This document shows, in pieces, positions 8,338 to 17,321 of a stretch of DNA of 64,000 bases. Below the pieces are notes generated by a model. That model was not told the origin of the DNA, did no database searches, and saw only the letters and a list, made by a program, of their open reading frames with translations. The stretch spans positions 186,001 to 250,000 of the forward strand of contig ONFO01000009.1 of assembly GCA_900317155.1 (NCBI GenBank), written 5' to 3'. A program made the position numbers and the translations under genes. The number at the start of each line of letters is the position of its first letter. The first letter of the stretch is position 1. This stretch comes from an uncultured Bacteroidales bacterium. GTDB taxonomy: Bacteria > Bacteroidota > Bacteroidia > Bacteroidales > F082.

Positions 8338-8945
8338 AAAAACGAATGGCTCTGTTAAGCCTGCTCTTCGCCATGGTGTTGCCTGCTTTCGCGCAATTTG
8401 ACCTGACAATAGACAACCGACACGAAATCAGCCTCGGGTATGGTTTTCATGCCGTCAGCGGCGACGATTTCAATCTCGACTACCCATTCTATCGAGAAGT
8501 GGACAATATCGGGGCGTTTCACGCATCCTATACGCACCTTTTCGACTCCATCGTAGGCGTGGGCATCACCTACTGCTACGACCCGAGAATCATCAACTAT
8601 TACGACTATCCAGTAAACGGATCTGATGATAGGTTTACCATCTGCAACTTGGACGAATCGAGCCATGCCATCATGGCACACGCCAAGTTCAACTGCTATC
8701 GCTACAAATTCTTGCTGCTTTATGGCAAATTCGATGCTGGAATCTGCTTTTGGGACTATCGCCTGAAGGAATTCCATCCCGAAAACTACGAAATACAACT
8801 TCCCGACCAGCACTGTTGCTTTGCTTGGAACGCGGCTTTTGGCCTTGAAATCGGAATCAGGAATTTCGCTTTGTTCGTGCAACACGGCATCGGCATGGAA
8901 GGCACCACAAGCCTTGGAATCATTTACAAATTCAAAAACAAATAA
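8334..8945 (+). CDS. Outer-membrane beta-barrel protein
   Basis: 203 aa. Sec signal (MKKRMALLSLLFAMVLPAFAQ) cleaved after AFA. The rest alternates aromatic/hydrophobic strands with polar turns (HEISLGYGFHAV, VGVGITYCYDPRI, FALFVQHGIGMEGTTSLGII) and ends in YKFKNK, typical of a small eight-strand-type barrel. ATG overlaps the previous stop by 4 bp, giving translational coupling with the DUF3244-like lipoprotein. It is probably a surface partner of that lipoprotein. The specific role is unknown. Confidence 0.7.
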   Translation: MKKRMALLSLLFAMVLPAFAQFDLTIDNRHEISLGYGFHAVSGDDFNLDYPFYREVDNIGAFHASYTHLFDSIVGVGITYCYDPRIINYYDYPVNGSDDRFTICNLDESSHAIMAHAKFNCYRYKFLLLYGKFDAGICFWDYRLKEFHPENYEIQLPDQHCCFAWNAAFGLEIGIRNFALFVQHGIGMEGTTSLGIIYKFKNK

Positions 8946-8947
8946 CC

Positions 8948-9502
8948 ATGAAAAAGTTTGTAATAATCGGCATAATACTTTTGTTGGCAAGTTCATGCGT
9001 GAAACATCCCAACATTATTCTCAAAATCTCTGAAGAAGAAGCGGCTGCTATCCCCTACGAGATGGGACAAACCGTGAAATTCCTCAACCAAGACGGCGAC
9101 ACGCTGACTTTTCAGGTCCTTCGCGACCAAACCTATCCATACAACGGTGAACAATACTATAACGCCATCTTTGGCGGTGACGTTTACCATCCTTCTTGCT
9201 ACTATTGTTACGCCCGAACAGTAGTCCTGAATCGTGAGGAGGGCGGAAAACTTGGTTTCACGATACTTCCCAAAAAGGAATTCTATTTCTATTATCTCAT
9301 CAATGGCTCCAACTTTGAGTTGAATTGCCACCTTTCGCCCAACAGTTCATACCAAATCAACAGTACCAATTACGAACAGGTTCACCACGAAATCCTATGC
9401 AGCCAAGACTCCGATGAAACACTTTACGACTGGTACTATAGCGAGGAGCTGGGCCTGCTCTATTTCAAAAAAGGTAATTTCTCACTGACAAGAATACCAT
9501 AA
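8948..9502 (+). CDS. Lipoprotein, unknown function
   Basis: 184 aa, SPII signal with lipobox LASSC. The body is rich in Tyr and Cys (VYHPSCYYCYARTVV) and looks beta-structured, with no catalytic motif I recognise. It starts 2 bp after the barrel gene, so it belongs to the same operon. Three Cys in PSCYYCY plus two others may form disulfides in the periplasm. Function unknown. Confidence 0.65.
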   Translation: MKKFVIIGIILLLASSCVKHPNIILKISEEEAAAIPYEMGQTVKFLNQDGDTLTFQVLRDQTYPYNGEQYYNAIFGGDVYHPSCYYCYARTVVLNREEGGKLGFTILPKKEFYFYYLINGSNFELNCHLSPNSSYQINSTNYEQVHHEILCSQDSDETLYDWYYSEELGLLYFKKGNFSLTRIP

Positions 9503-9513
9503 ATCACAAAAAA

Positions 9514-9921
9514 ATGAAAACCAAATACTTATCATTAATCGCCATCTTATTTGTTGCTTTAATTACGGCTTCTTGCCGCAAGGAACCCAATACTAACGAC
9601 CTCATAGACGACAAAGACAAAATCGACATCAAAGGCTCGCTTTCCAATGGTGATATGCGCTATCCGAATATCGAGGCATGCTATTGGGGGAAGACCGTTT
9701 ATGTGTACTTCCACGAGTATATGGGTGAGTGCATCGTCAGCATCAGCAACAGACAGGACCATGTCGTCTTTTGCGACACCATTACTTCAGGTTACAACAA
9801 AGAAACGCGATTCTATATGGGCGACCAACCCTTGAGTCGCTACCATCTTGTCATCAGCAACGGCACCGACGAGGCCGAAGGATGGTTCAACAACTTCCAT
9901 ATCGTGGCGCACAAGCCTTAA
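9514..9921 (+). CDS. DUF3244-like lipoprotein (copy 2)
   Basis: 135 aa with lipobox ITASC. Paralogue of the protein at 7894-8337: DDKDKIDIKGSLSNGDMRYP, GKTVYVYFHEYMG, YHLVISNGTDEAEGWF. The duplication of a lipoprotein/barrel pair (7894+8334 and 9514+9977) with single lipoproteins after each gives the cluster an ABC-ABC pattern. Exported and lipid-anchored. Function unknown. Confidence 0.7.
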   Translation: MKTKYLSLIAILFVALITASCRKEPNTNDLIDDKDKIDIKGSLSNGDMRYPNIEACYWGKTVYVYFHEYMGECIVSISNRQDHVVFCDTITSGYNKETRFYMGDQPLSRYHLVISNGTDEAEGWFNNFHIVAHKP

Positions 9922-9925
9922 TAGA

Positions 9926-9970
9926 GGATTTAAAATTCAAAGATTCAAAGTTCAAAGATTTAAAATTCAA
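9926..9970. repeat. Short TTCAAAGATT repeat tract
   Basis: ATTTAAAATTCAAAGATT and AAGATTTAAAATTCAA flank further TTCAAAG copies, so a ~10-bp unit recurs about four times between two genes of the cluster. Such tracts can be slippage-prone or mark the edge of a duplication. Here it sits near the second copy of the lipoprotein/barrel pair. Confidence 0.5.
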
Positions 9971-9976
9971 TTAATT

Positions 9977-10558
9977 ATGAAAAGAAACATCTTTTTGTTT
10001 GGATTGCTACTTGCATTAGGTGGCCTCCACGCCCAAGAAAAGGGCCAATTCGTGCTTCAAGCCGAAGCCAATGCCGGCATTTTGTTCTGTTATCCCTATC
10101 AAGGTACTTTTAATTCAATTGACCTTGAAGGAACCGTAGGTCCTGTTTTGCGCTATCAAGTGGGAGACCGTTTGGAAGTCGGCATAGGGGCCAATTATTG
10201 CGTACACCACGCGTTTCAATACCTTCCAATCTTTGCCGATGCCAAATACAGCTTCGGCATAGAAAAGTCAAGACCTTATGCTGAACTGCGTGCCGGATAT
10301 GCCTTTCCCTTGAAATACGCCAAGCCTGAAAACGGAGACCCTAATTGGTATTCAGTGGAAGGGTTCTTCTCCCAACTCATCCTTGGCTATTCCATTGGCC
10401 ACTCCGATATTGGCATTGGTGGGCAACTCGGCAACATGAAAGCGTATAGTACCGAATGGCCGGACATTCTTCCCGGGGGTTGCTTAACCTTAACCAACAA
10501 CCAACTGAAGCCTGCGGTGTTTCTGCATTATGCGTATAGTTTTCATTTCAGGAAGTAG
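9977..10558 (+). CDS. Outer-membrane beta-barrel protein (second)
   Basis: About 193 aa from ATG 9977 (MKRNIFLFGLLLALGGLHAQ, signal peptide). The longer frame upstream is the shadow of the previous gene plus the repeat tract and is not used. Amphipathic strands such as VLRYQVGDRLEVGIGANY and LILGYSIGHSDIGIGGQLG, and the final FLHYAYSFHFRK with a C-terminal aromatic strand, indicate an outer-membrane barrel. It is the partner of the DUF3244-like lipoprotein at 9514. Ligand unknown. Confidence 0.7.
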   Translation: MKRNIFLFGLLLALGGLHAQEKGQFVLQAEANAGILFCYPYQGTFNSIDLEGTVGPVLRYQVGDRLEVGIGANYCVHHAFQYLPIFADAKYSFGIEKSRPYAELRAGYAFPLKYAKPENGDPNWYSVEGFFSQLILGYSIGHSDIGIGGQLGNMKAYSTEWPDILPGGCLTLTNNQLKPAVFLHYAYSFHFRK

Positions 10559-10579
10559 GTTATTTAAATTCAAATTGTC

Positions 10580-11068
10580 ATGAAAAGATTTGTTGTTTTA
10601 GCGATGCTGCTTGTCGTCGTCTCGATGAGTTCGTGCATCAAATGGAAATGTTGCATCAATGGTGACTTTGTACAAGTCTATAAAACCAAAGGCGACTATA
10701 CCAATAATGCTTACGTCCTTTATAACAAAGACAAAGACTACATTTACGGCTACTATGACGACGTCGACACCACGCTATTTCCCATGCCGCTGTATGGAGG
10801 CTATTATCTTCATCACGAAATGTCGCCCGATGCCGCGTTTCTTTCCATCAGTCCAAAGGAATACAATGAAAACGTAATGAATTATTCGATTGATACTTTG
10901 AAGCAAATGATTATTGATGACGATCCTTTCATTGAGTTTTTTAGTGCCACCGACAACTACAATCTTTATGACTACAATGGCAGCAATCCGATGGGCATCG
11001 ATACGGCCTACATCAACCAACTAATCAAGGAAGGCGATTTGAAAAAGGAATTCAAGAAGGTGAAGTGA
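10580..11068 (+). CDS. Lipoprotein, unknown function
   Basis: 162 aa with lipobox SMSSC. Tyr/Asp-rich (for example KDYIYGYYDDVDTTLF) and ends in a lysine-rich tail. It occupies the same relative position as the 8948-9502 lipoprotein in the duplicated cluster but has little obvious similarity to it. No recognised domain. Last gene of the run; the next gene has its own promoter. Confidence 0.6.
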   Translation: MKRFVVLAMLLVVVSMSSCIKWKCCINGDFVQVYKTKGDYTNNAYVLYNKDKDYIYGYYDDVDTTLFPMPLYGGYYLHHEMSPDAAFLSISPKEYNENVMNYSIDTLKQMIIDDDPFIEFFSATDNYNLYDYNGSNPMGIDTAYINQLIKEGDLKKEFKKVK

Positions 11069-11131
11069 AGCCTCCGTCGGTCGGATTTGCAAATCCATCG
11101 GAATTTAAGATTGTTCTTCCGAAAATTTTTG

Positions 11132-11139
11132 TACTTTTG
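11132..11139 (+). promoter_or_regulatory. -7 element for the first YD-repeat protein
   Basis: TACTTTTG, exact TAnnTTTG, about 45 bp upstream of the ATG at 11185. Confidence 0.6.
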
Positions 11140-11184
11140 CCCCGACAAACAATGTCAACAATCAATCATTAAAACACCAACGTT

Positions 11185-12555
11185 ATGAAAAAAGCATTAC
11201 TATTCGCAGTGGCCCTGTGTTGCATGTTATCGGCCTCCGCACAACAATTCACGAGTGATCCAAAAACTCAAAAGTCATGGCGGGATAAAATTAAAACGAT
11301 AGAACAACTGAATCGTGACAAGAACAATTTCACCGAGAAGTTGGACAGCATCACTGCCGAGGAAACAAGGATATTGTTTGATTATGACAGCCATTTCAAC
11401 TGCACTCAAATGTATAGTTATTATTATTCCGGAAACAGCTGGCAGTTAGATATGGGCTATGACTATACCTATGATGAACAAGACCGGGTCACCTCTATGG
11501 TAACCTACTCCTACAACGAGTCACCTTCAAAGGAAGAATACGCCTACAATGAGCAAAACTTGATTGAGGAACAGCTTTACTATGATTGGTGGAGCGATAC
11601 TTGGCATCTCACCGGAAAAGAAGTTATCGAGTACGACGATTTCGGCAATATTCTTTCATCTCAGGGATTTAGCTATGAAAATGACATTTGGACAGCATTC
11701 GAAAAGACAATCTATGAGTACGAAAACGGGCTCCTCGTATTGGAAACTTCCTACCTTCTTCAAGTGGAAATGGAACCTTACCATCAGATTGAATACAATT
11801 ATAATTCCTTAGGCCTTTGCTCGGAAAGAATCGAAAGCCATTGGTTCGGCGAATGGGATCCATGGGAAAAGGTTGAGTATTATTATAACGGACAAGCCCT
11901 TTGCTCAGAGGAAATTGCATTTGGTAGGGCTGATGACGAATGGGTGAGTATCCGCAGATACACCTACGAATATGACAATAGAGGAAACTGTGTCCTTAGG
12001 ACGTTTTACAATCATTACGATAATTCACCTGACTGGATTAACTCGGATAAGGACGAATACTTTTATGATGACAATGACAATTGCGTCACTCATAATTCCT
12101 ATTACTATGACGACATTTCTGAAGAATGGGAGTTGGATTATTGGGACAATTTAACTTACGATCTTACTTCGGATGCGAACGCTATCGCGGGGCTACAGTT
12201 AATTTGGGAAGAATTAAAAGAAGAATTTTTAATAGAGACCATCCATAACAAGCTCGAACAAATTGTTATGTATGGAGATTATACCGTTGATTTTCACTAT
12301 TCCTCAACCATTGGTTTGAACGAATCTGTCGGGTCAAAACTGGCTTTATGGCCTAACCCAACGACTGGATCACTAAGCCTTAACGGTGACAGTCTCCAGC
12401 AAGTGGAAATCTTCAGCATGGACGGCAGGCAGGTGATGCACCTTGAAAACAGCGTTGAAACCATCAATGTAAGCGCCTTGGCCAAAGGTTGCTATCTGCT
12501 GAAAGCCACTTTCGTTGACGGCAGCAAGGCTATGCAGATATTTGTGAAGGAATGA
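11185..12555 (+). CDS. T9SS-exported YD/RHS-like repeat protein (copy 1)
   Basis: 456 aa. Signal peptide MKKALLFAVALCCMLSASAQ. The middle (about 60-330) consists of imperfect ~20-residue repeats of Y(T/E)Y(D/E)..(G/N/D)-type, such as YDYTYDEQDRVTSMVTY and EYDDFGNILSSQGFSYENDI, resembling YD/RHS-like repeats and likely forming an extended beta structure. The last ~75 residues are a type A T9SS sorting domain (LALWPNPTTGSLSL, VEIFSMDGRQVMHL, CYLLKATFVDGSKAMQIFVK). The protein is therefore predicted to cross the outer membrane by T9SS and stay on the surface. It is followed by a paralogue at 12716. Confidence 0.8.
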   Translation: MKKALLFAVALCCMLSASAQQFTSDPKTQKSWRDKIKTIEQLNRDKNNFTEKLDSITAEETRILFDYDSHFNCTQMYSYYYSGNSWQLDMGYDYTYDEQDRVTSMVTYSYNESPSKEEYAYNEQNLIEEQLYYDWWSDTWHLTGKEVIEYDDFGNILSSQGFSYENDIWTAFEKTIYEYENGLLVLETSYLLQVEMEPYHQIEYNYNSLGLCSERIESHWFGEWDPWEKVEYYYNGQALCSEEIAFGRADDEWVSIRRYTYEYDNRGNCVLRTFYNHYDNSPDWINSDKDEYFYDDNDNCVTHNSYYYDDISEEWELDYWDNLTYDLTSDANAIAGLQLIWEELKEEFLIETIHNKLEQIVMYGDYTVDFHYSSTIGLNESVGSKLALWPNPTTGSLSLNGDSLQQVEIFSMDGRQVMHLENSVETINVSALAKGCYLLKATFVDGSKAMQIFVKE

Positions 12556-12669
12556 TTTTCTAACACAACAAGTGTAGAACTTTGGGAATTACGAAGTCGG
12601 GAGAGTGAAACACGGCTTTCCATGACATTTTTTCTGAAGTATTAATCTGTTTTTATGATGAAAAAACAA

Positions 12670-12677
12670 TACTTTTG
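12670..12677 (+). promoter_or_regulatory. -7 element for the second YD-repeat protein
   Basis: TACTTTTG, exact TAnnTTTG, 39 bp upstream of the ATG at 12716. The paralogues thus have separate promoters. Confidence 0.6.
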
Positions 12678-12715
12678 CATCGACAAACCTAATTATTAAT
12701 TTAAATACTATTGTT

Positions 12716-13912
12716 ATGAAAAAAGTATTACTATTCGCAGTGGCATTGTGCTTTATGATTTCGGCACAGGCACAAATCAAAACGAATGAATCAACTGAAA
12801 ATCAGTTGAAATCAAAAGTCAAAAGGGTGGAACAGCTCAATCGTGGCACTGAGGCTTATACCCAAAAACTCGACAGCATGGTCATGGAGTCGACGATGAC
12901 GACAGTCTACTTCCAGTATGATGAGCGGTACAATATTTCGAAAGTGGAAATGTCTTTGTTGATGGGTGCGTTTACGACAACCATCGATTTTTTCTATGAC
13001 GACCAAAACCGTTGCATCAGGAGAATCGAAACTAGCTATGATGGGAGCATCGAAAAAGATGAATTTAGTTACAACAACCAAGGCTGGGTTTCGGAAGAAG
13101 TCAATTATGATAATGAGAATGGCGTTTGGGAAGAAGATACCAAAACCACTTATCAGTATGACAACGATGGTAATATTTTGGTTGCCACAGATTTGGATTA
13201 TGAAGATGGCGTTTGGGTAAACGAAGAGAAAGTGGAATTCACCTATCAGGGTGGCAAAGTGGTTAAAAGCTTGGAATTCGTTTGGACTGTTAATCTTTGG
13301 ATTGAAACCCACCTGACAGAATACATGTATGACAATCATGGTGACCTTGTTGAAGAGCTTTATTACAGTAAAAATGGCGAAGGCTGGACCGATGATGACA
13401 AGATTGTTTACTCCTACGACGAGAATCATAATTGCGTGAAGATGGTCGAATATGATTTTTCGTGGGATAATCAAGATTGGGAGATCGACAATGAGACCGT
13501 AATCACCTATGATTTAACCGTGCCCAGCAGTGCCATCGCTGGCCTTAGCTACCTTGAAGGAGACAATGTAAGCATTAACAACAAGGTGATGGCTTTTGAA
13601 GAAACCGACTATGACGATGGCATAGCTCAACAGACCCTCAAGACTGTTATGTACTATTCAGCTGCCAGCAGCCTTGGCGAATTCAATGAAAACCAACTCG
13701 CCATTTGGCCCAATCCCGTTTCGGAAACCTTGAACCTCAACGCCGAAGACTTGCAGCAAGTGGAAATCTTCAGCATGGACGGCAAACAGGTGATGCGCCT
13801 TGGAAACGGCTCTGAATCAATCAATGTGAATGCTTTGGCCAAGGGTTGCTATCTGCTGAAAGCCACCTTTACTGACGGCAGCCAAGCTATGCAGAAGTTT
13901 GTGAAGGAATAA
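12716..13912 (+). CDS. T9SS-exported YD/RHS-like repeat protein (copy 2)
   Basis: 398 aa tandem paralogue of 11185-12555. Near-identical signal (MKKVLLFAVALCFMISAQAQ), the same internal Y-rich repeats (NYDNENGVWEEDTKTTYQYD, VEFTYQGGKVVKSLEFVW) but fewer of them, and a closely matching sorting domain (LAIWPNPVSETLNL, VEIFSMDGKQVMRL, CYLLKATFTDGSQAMQKFVK). The middle differs far more than the ends, so the repeat region evolves quickly while export signals are conserved. That pattern suits a surface-exposed protein under diversifying selection, but the role is unknown. An intrinsic terminator follows. Confidence 0.8.
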   Translation: MKKVLLFAVALCFMISAQAQIKTNESTENQLKSKVKRVEQLNRGTEAYTQKLDSMVMESTMTTVYFQYDERYNISKVEMSLLMGAFTTTIDFFYDDQNRCIRRIETSYDGSIEKDEFSYNNQGWVSEEVNYDNENGVWEEDTKTTYQYDNDGNILVATDLDYEDGVWVNEEKVEFTYQGGKVVKSLEFVWTVNLWIETHLTEYMYDNHGDLVEELYYSKNGEGWTDDDKIVYSYDENHNCVKMVEYDFSWDNQDWEIDNETVITYDLTVPSSAIAGLSYLEGDNVSINNKVMAFEETDYDDGIAQQTLKTVMYYSAASSLGEFNENQLAIWPNPVSETLNLNAEDLQQVEIFSMDGKQVMRLGNGSESINVNALAKGCYLLKATFTDGSQAMQKFVKE

Positions 13913-13947
13913 TATTTCACGCAGAAATCGCAGAACTATAAGAATTG

Positions 13948-13985
13948 AAAAAGTCGGAAGAGCGGAATGCTTTTCCGACTTTTTT
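13948..13985 (+). terminator. Intrinsic terminator after the YD-repeat genes
   Basis: Perfect 12-bp stem AAAAAGTCGGAA / TTCCGACTTTTT (13948-13959 and 13973-13984) with a 13-base loop, ending in a T-run. Confidence 0.8.
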
Positions 13986-14049
13986 TGTTTGTCCATCTGG
14001 ACTGCTTCCACCACGCTTCACTCGTTGCAGGCTCTACCTCGCAGTGACA

Positions 14050-14098
14050 CAAAGCCCTGAAAGGGCGACCCGAATATACCCCGATATGGAATGTCGGG
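14050..14098 (-). repeat. 49-bp intergenic repeat, copy A
   Basis: CAAAGCCCTGAAAGGGCGAC and, 29 bases on, AATGTCGGG. It matches the reverse complement of 19621-19669 at 43 of 49 positions by hand count. GCCCTGAAAGGGC inside it is a near-palindrome. Both copies lie between genes. Confidence 0.7.
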
Positions 14099-14114
14099 CC
14101 TGTAATTCTATCGA

Positions 14115-15131
14115 TTAATCTTTTTCAAAAACCTCAATATACTCTTTCCCTTCTGGCGTGATAGGCAAATCCTCTTCAGAAACGGCCGTAAAGACATAAA
14201 CCAACTCCTTCTCGGTCTTGGATTCCCTGATATATTGTCTCTTTAGCTTCGGGTTCGCTCCCGATAGTCCCAGTGTCTCCACCATCTTCCGCTTGAGAGT
14301 TTTCTCAGGCGTGTCGCCAAACGCCACATGCCACCAATAACGCCTTGTGGTCTCTCCTTCGCCATTCATGACATGCAGATGCGCGACAGGATGAAGCATT
14401 TTGTTTCCTTTATGCAGCTCCACATACATGGCCCGTCCCACAATGTTGCCTCGCTCGTTGACGATGGGCAAAAATTCCGTGTTATTCACCTCAGGCTCAA
14501 ACTGGCGCGGTCCTTCTGCTTTGGCTGGAGAGTCGAGGGTTTTGTTCTCTACAATCGGCTGTGCCTGTGCCGTCGGCTCGGGTTGCTCTTCGATGATTCT
14601 TCGGGGGCGTTTTTCTGTTGTTGTCGAGGTTCTAACAGGCTTGTCATGCACCATCTGGGTAAGCGCCATCGGCTCAAACGACATCTCTTCGACCACTATC
14701 TTTTCCGAGCCTTTCATCTCAATGACATCACCCGCCTTCTTTCCTATCAACATCTTGGCTACGGGTGAGATGAATGAAATGAGGCCTTTATTTACGTCGG
14801 CTTCATCCACGCCAACAATCCGAACCACATGACCGTTGTAGCGCACCCACGCTCCAAAGCTCACCGTGTCCTTGTTGGACTTGGAAAGGTCGACCTCTAC
14901 GGCGCTGTTGATACGGTCAACGAGTAACTTCATCGTAGCGTCAATGTAATTGACCATGATGTAGTTGTCGCCCGCCTTGACACGTTCGGACTGAAGGGCT
15001 TTCAGCTCCTCTTTGAGTGCTTCAAGCCCTTCTTTTGTGACATAGTTGGGCACGCCTTCGGGCAAGTATGCCCGCATCGGCACCCTCGGAATCTCTTCTT
15101 GATCGCCTTCTTTTATGAAGCCTCTGCTCAT
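14115..15131 (-). CDS. Gre-type elongation factor fused to a degenerate Nudix-like domain
   Basis: 338 aa. Residues ~30-165 resemble GreA/GreB: YVTKEGLEALKEELKALQSE, a coiled coil, then a C-terminal FKBP-like Gre domain with VSFGAWVRYNGHVVRIVGVDEA and SPVAKMLIGKKAGDVIEM. The acidic tip (D-x-x-E-N-x-E-Y in GreA) is not visible; the loop reads NYIMVNYIDAT. A Pro/Glu/Thr-rich linker (~190-245) leads to a C-terminal domain with a Nudix-box-like stretch, GDTPEKTLKRKMVETLGL. It lacks the REXXEE glutamates (RKMVET here), so hydrolysis is unlikely. The ATG overlaps the stop of the S46 peptidase (ATGA), so translation is coupled. Probably a secondary-channel RNA polymerase binder with a ligand-sensing tail (inference). 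Confidence 0.7.
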   Translation of the reverse strand: MSRGFIKEGDQEEIPRVPMRAYLPEGVPNYVTKEGLEALKEELKALQSERVKAGDNYIMVNYIDATMKLLVDRINSAVEVDLSKSNKDTVSFGAWVRYNGHVVRIVGVDEADVNKGLISFISPVAKMLIGKKAGDVIEMKGSEKIVVEEMSFEPMALTQMVHDKPVRTSTTTEKRPRRIIEEQPEPTAQAQPIVENKTLDSPAKAEGPRQFEPEVNNTEFLPIVNERGNIVGRAMYVELHKGNKMLHPVAHLHVMNGEGETTRRYWWHVAFGDTPEKTLKRKMVETLGLSGANPKLKRQYIRESKTEKELVYVFTAVSEEDLPITPEGKEYIEVFEKD

Positions 15132-17207
15132 TTAATCACCAGCTCATCAATAATGTTCTGGCACTTGCCCACTTTCTCGATGCACCACAACAGGTAGCGA
15201 GCGTCCATGCAGATGGTGCGCTGCACCTTGTTCTCGAAGCTGAGGTCGCCGCTCATGGCTTCCCAGTTGCCGTCGAAGGCCAAACCGATAAGGTTGCCCT
15301 CGTCGTCGATGACGGGACTTCCCGAGTTGCCACCCGTGATGTCGTTGGTGGTGATGAAGTTGACGACCAGCTCACCGTTTTCGTTGGCATAACGGCCATA
15401 GTCCTTCTTGGCCACGAGGTCGCGCACATCCTGCGGAATGTCGAACTCCCAGTTACCAGGCACGTACTTGGCCATCACGCCGTCCATGGTGGTGTAGTAG
15501 TTGTAGTTGACGGCATCGGCGGCCTTGTAAGGTTCCACAGTGCCGTAGGTCAGGCGCATGGTGAAGTTGGCATCGGGATAGAAGTTGCGGTCGCTCTGCA
15601 TCTCCATCAGACCCTTCATGTAAAGGCGCTCGCCTTGGTTGCCGAGGTTCTGGGCCTCTTCATAGCGGGCATACAAGGTTTGGTAGGACTCAATGATGTT
15701 CGTCGCGAGGGCGAAAATCGGGTCTTTGTCCAAGGCTTTAGGCTTCTGTATCCACTTCTCGAGACGAGCCTTGTCGGTGAAAACGGATTTAGCGAAGGCT
15801 TTGGCCACATATTCAGTAAAGTCACCATTGTTTTCCAAACCGATGCGCAGAATCTCGCTCGGCATCAGGTTGGCTGGGATATTTTTGTAGAAGAGGTTGA
15901 GTAAAGCGGCAGTCACATCCTGATCAAGGGGCATGCTATAGTCCTTGAAGAAGGTCTCCACGGCAGGCTGCATCTTCTCGGCAGCAGCTTTGATGTCGGC
16001 TTTGTCTGCCTTGTCCTCAAACATCTGGTTGATGCGCATAAACCTGCGGCTGAAAGCGATGGCCTCGCCACCATTCCAACCCGCCTCGCGGTGGTAGACA
16101 AACGACTTCTCAATCTCATCGAGAATGTCCCACTTCGCCTTGATGCCCGTGAAGATGTCGCCATATTCGGCCTTGCGTTTCGGGTCGGCGTTGACCCAGT
16201 TCATGAAGTCTTCTTCTTGGGCGAGGCGGCGCTCAAACACATGGTTGCGTTTGAGCTGCTTCACCTGACCAATGTAGTATTTCCAGTAGTTCGACACGCT
16301 GGCCTGCTTGGAGGCGTACATGATGAACACCTCTTGGTCGGCGTCCATGTGCTTGCGGTAGTTTTCGAGTTTGGTGGTACGGCAGTCGATGATGGCAGGG
16401 CCTTCCTTTTCGATGACGTTCTTCACCGTGTAGGAAGTGGAATATCGGTCGGTCGAACCAGGATAGCCGAGGATCATGGCATAGTCGCCGGGCTTCACGC
16501 CACCAAGATTAATGGGCAGGTACCACTTGCTCTTCATCGGGATGTTGTCGGCGCTATATTCCGCAGGGCTGCCATCAGGGGCGGTATAGACACGGAAGAT
16601 GTTGAAGTCGCCCTTGTGGCGCGGCCAGGTCCAGTTGTCGGTGTCGGCGCCAAACTTGCCGATGCCCCAAGGCGGGCAGCACACGAGGCGCACGTCCTTG
16701 TACTCATCGTACTCGAAGAGGATGTATTGGTTGCCGCTATAGAAAGGCACAATCTCGACGCGCGCGTTCGGCCTCGGTAGTCTGTGCCGTGACACCTTTC
16801 AGCACGGCTTCGGTCACGTCTTCCACCTTATTTAAGAAAAGGACGGACAGGCCAGCGTTGGGCAGCTCTTCACTCTTGCTCTTGGCCCAGAAGCCGTCGG
16901 TGAGGTAGTCGTGCTCGATGGACGAGTGCTTCTGCACGTAACTCAATCCACAGTGGTGGTTGGTGAGCAGCAGGCCTTCGGGAGAGATGATCTCGCCCGT
17001 GCAGCCGCCACCAAATTGCACGATGGCGTCCTTGATGCTGGGTTGGTTGAAGCTGAAGATCTGCTCGGCCGTGAGTTTGCAGCCCATGGCTTGCATCTCG
17101 GCGAGGTTTTGTCCGTTGAGGGCGTAAGGCAGCCACATGCCTTCGTCGGCGCGGGCGACCATCAGGGTCAGCATTAATACTGTGATTAATGAGAATAGTT
17201 TTTTCAT
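15128..17207 (-). pseudogene. S46 dipeptidyl-peptidase (DPP7/DPP11 family), broken by frameshift
   Basis: Two frames together make almost one S46 peptidase. The 5' part (17207 to about 16750) has the signal peptide, ADEGMWLPYAL and the catalytic His in LLTNHHCGLSYVQ. The 3' part (about 16770 to 15128) has FGADTDNWTWPRHKGDFNIF and the catalytic Ser in TGGNSGSPVIDDEG. The frames join at a CGCGCG run, and against the known DPP11 sequence about 25 residues before VEI.PFY are missing, so a deletion plus frameshift has occurred. The S1-specificity position reads AFDGNWE, Gly as in DPP7 (hydrophobic P1), not Arg as in DPP11. Either a true pseudogene or a misassembled repeat. The Gre gene overlaps its stop. 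Confidence 0.85.
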
Positions 17208-17222
17208 TTTGATATAAGATTT

Positions 17223-17321
17223 TTAATTATTCGATTCAGCAGAATCATCCTTTACTAAATTACCAATGTAATCTATAAAAGACTTTGCTTGTGTAGTAAG
17301 GTCATCTGTCAACCAATCCAC
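17223..17321 (-). pseudogene. C-terminal remnant of a HEPN toxin-like gene
   Basis: An open stretch of 32 codons directly after the nucleotidyltransferase stop encodes VDWLTDDLTTQAKSFIDYIG, then NLVKDDSAESNN and a stop. This resembles the last helix of HEPN proteins that pair with MNT nucleotidyltransferases (pattern F.DW....V..L...A..FI..I). The ~90 residues that should precede it, including the Rx4-6H motif, are absent. It appears to be a deleted toxin tail. Moderate confidence because the match is short. Confidence 0.45.

Noticed and set aside
16091-16780. 229-aa plus-strand frame opposite the S46 peptidase
   Set aside because: Antisense shadow of a recognisable peptidase; no promoter or family match.
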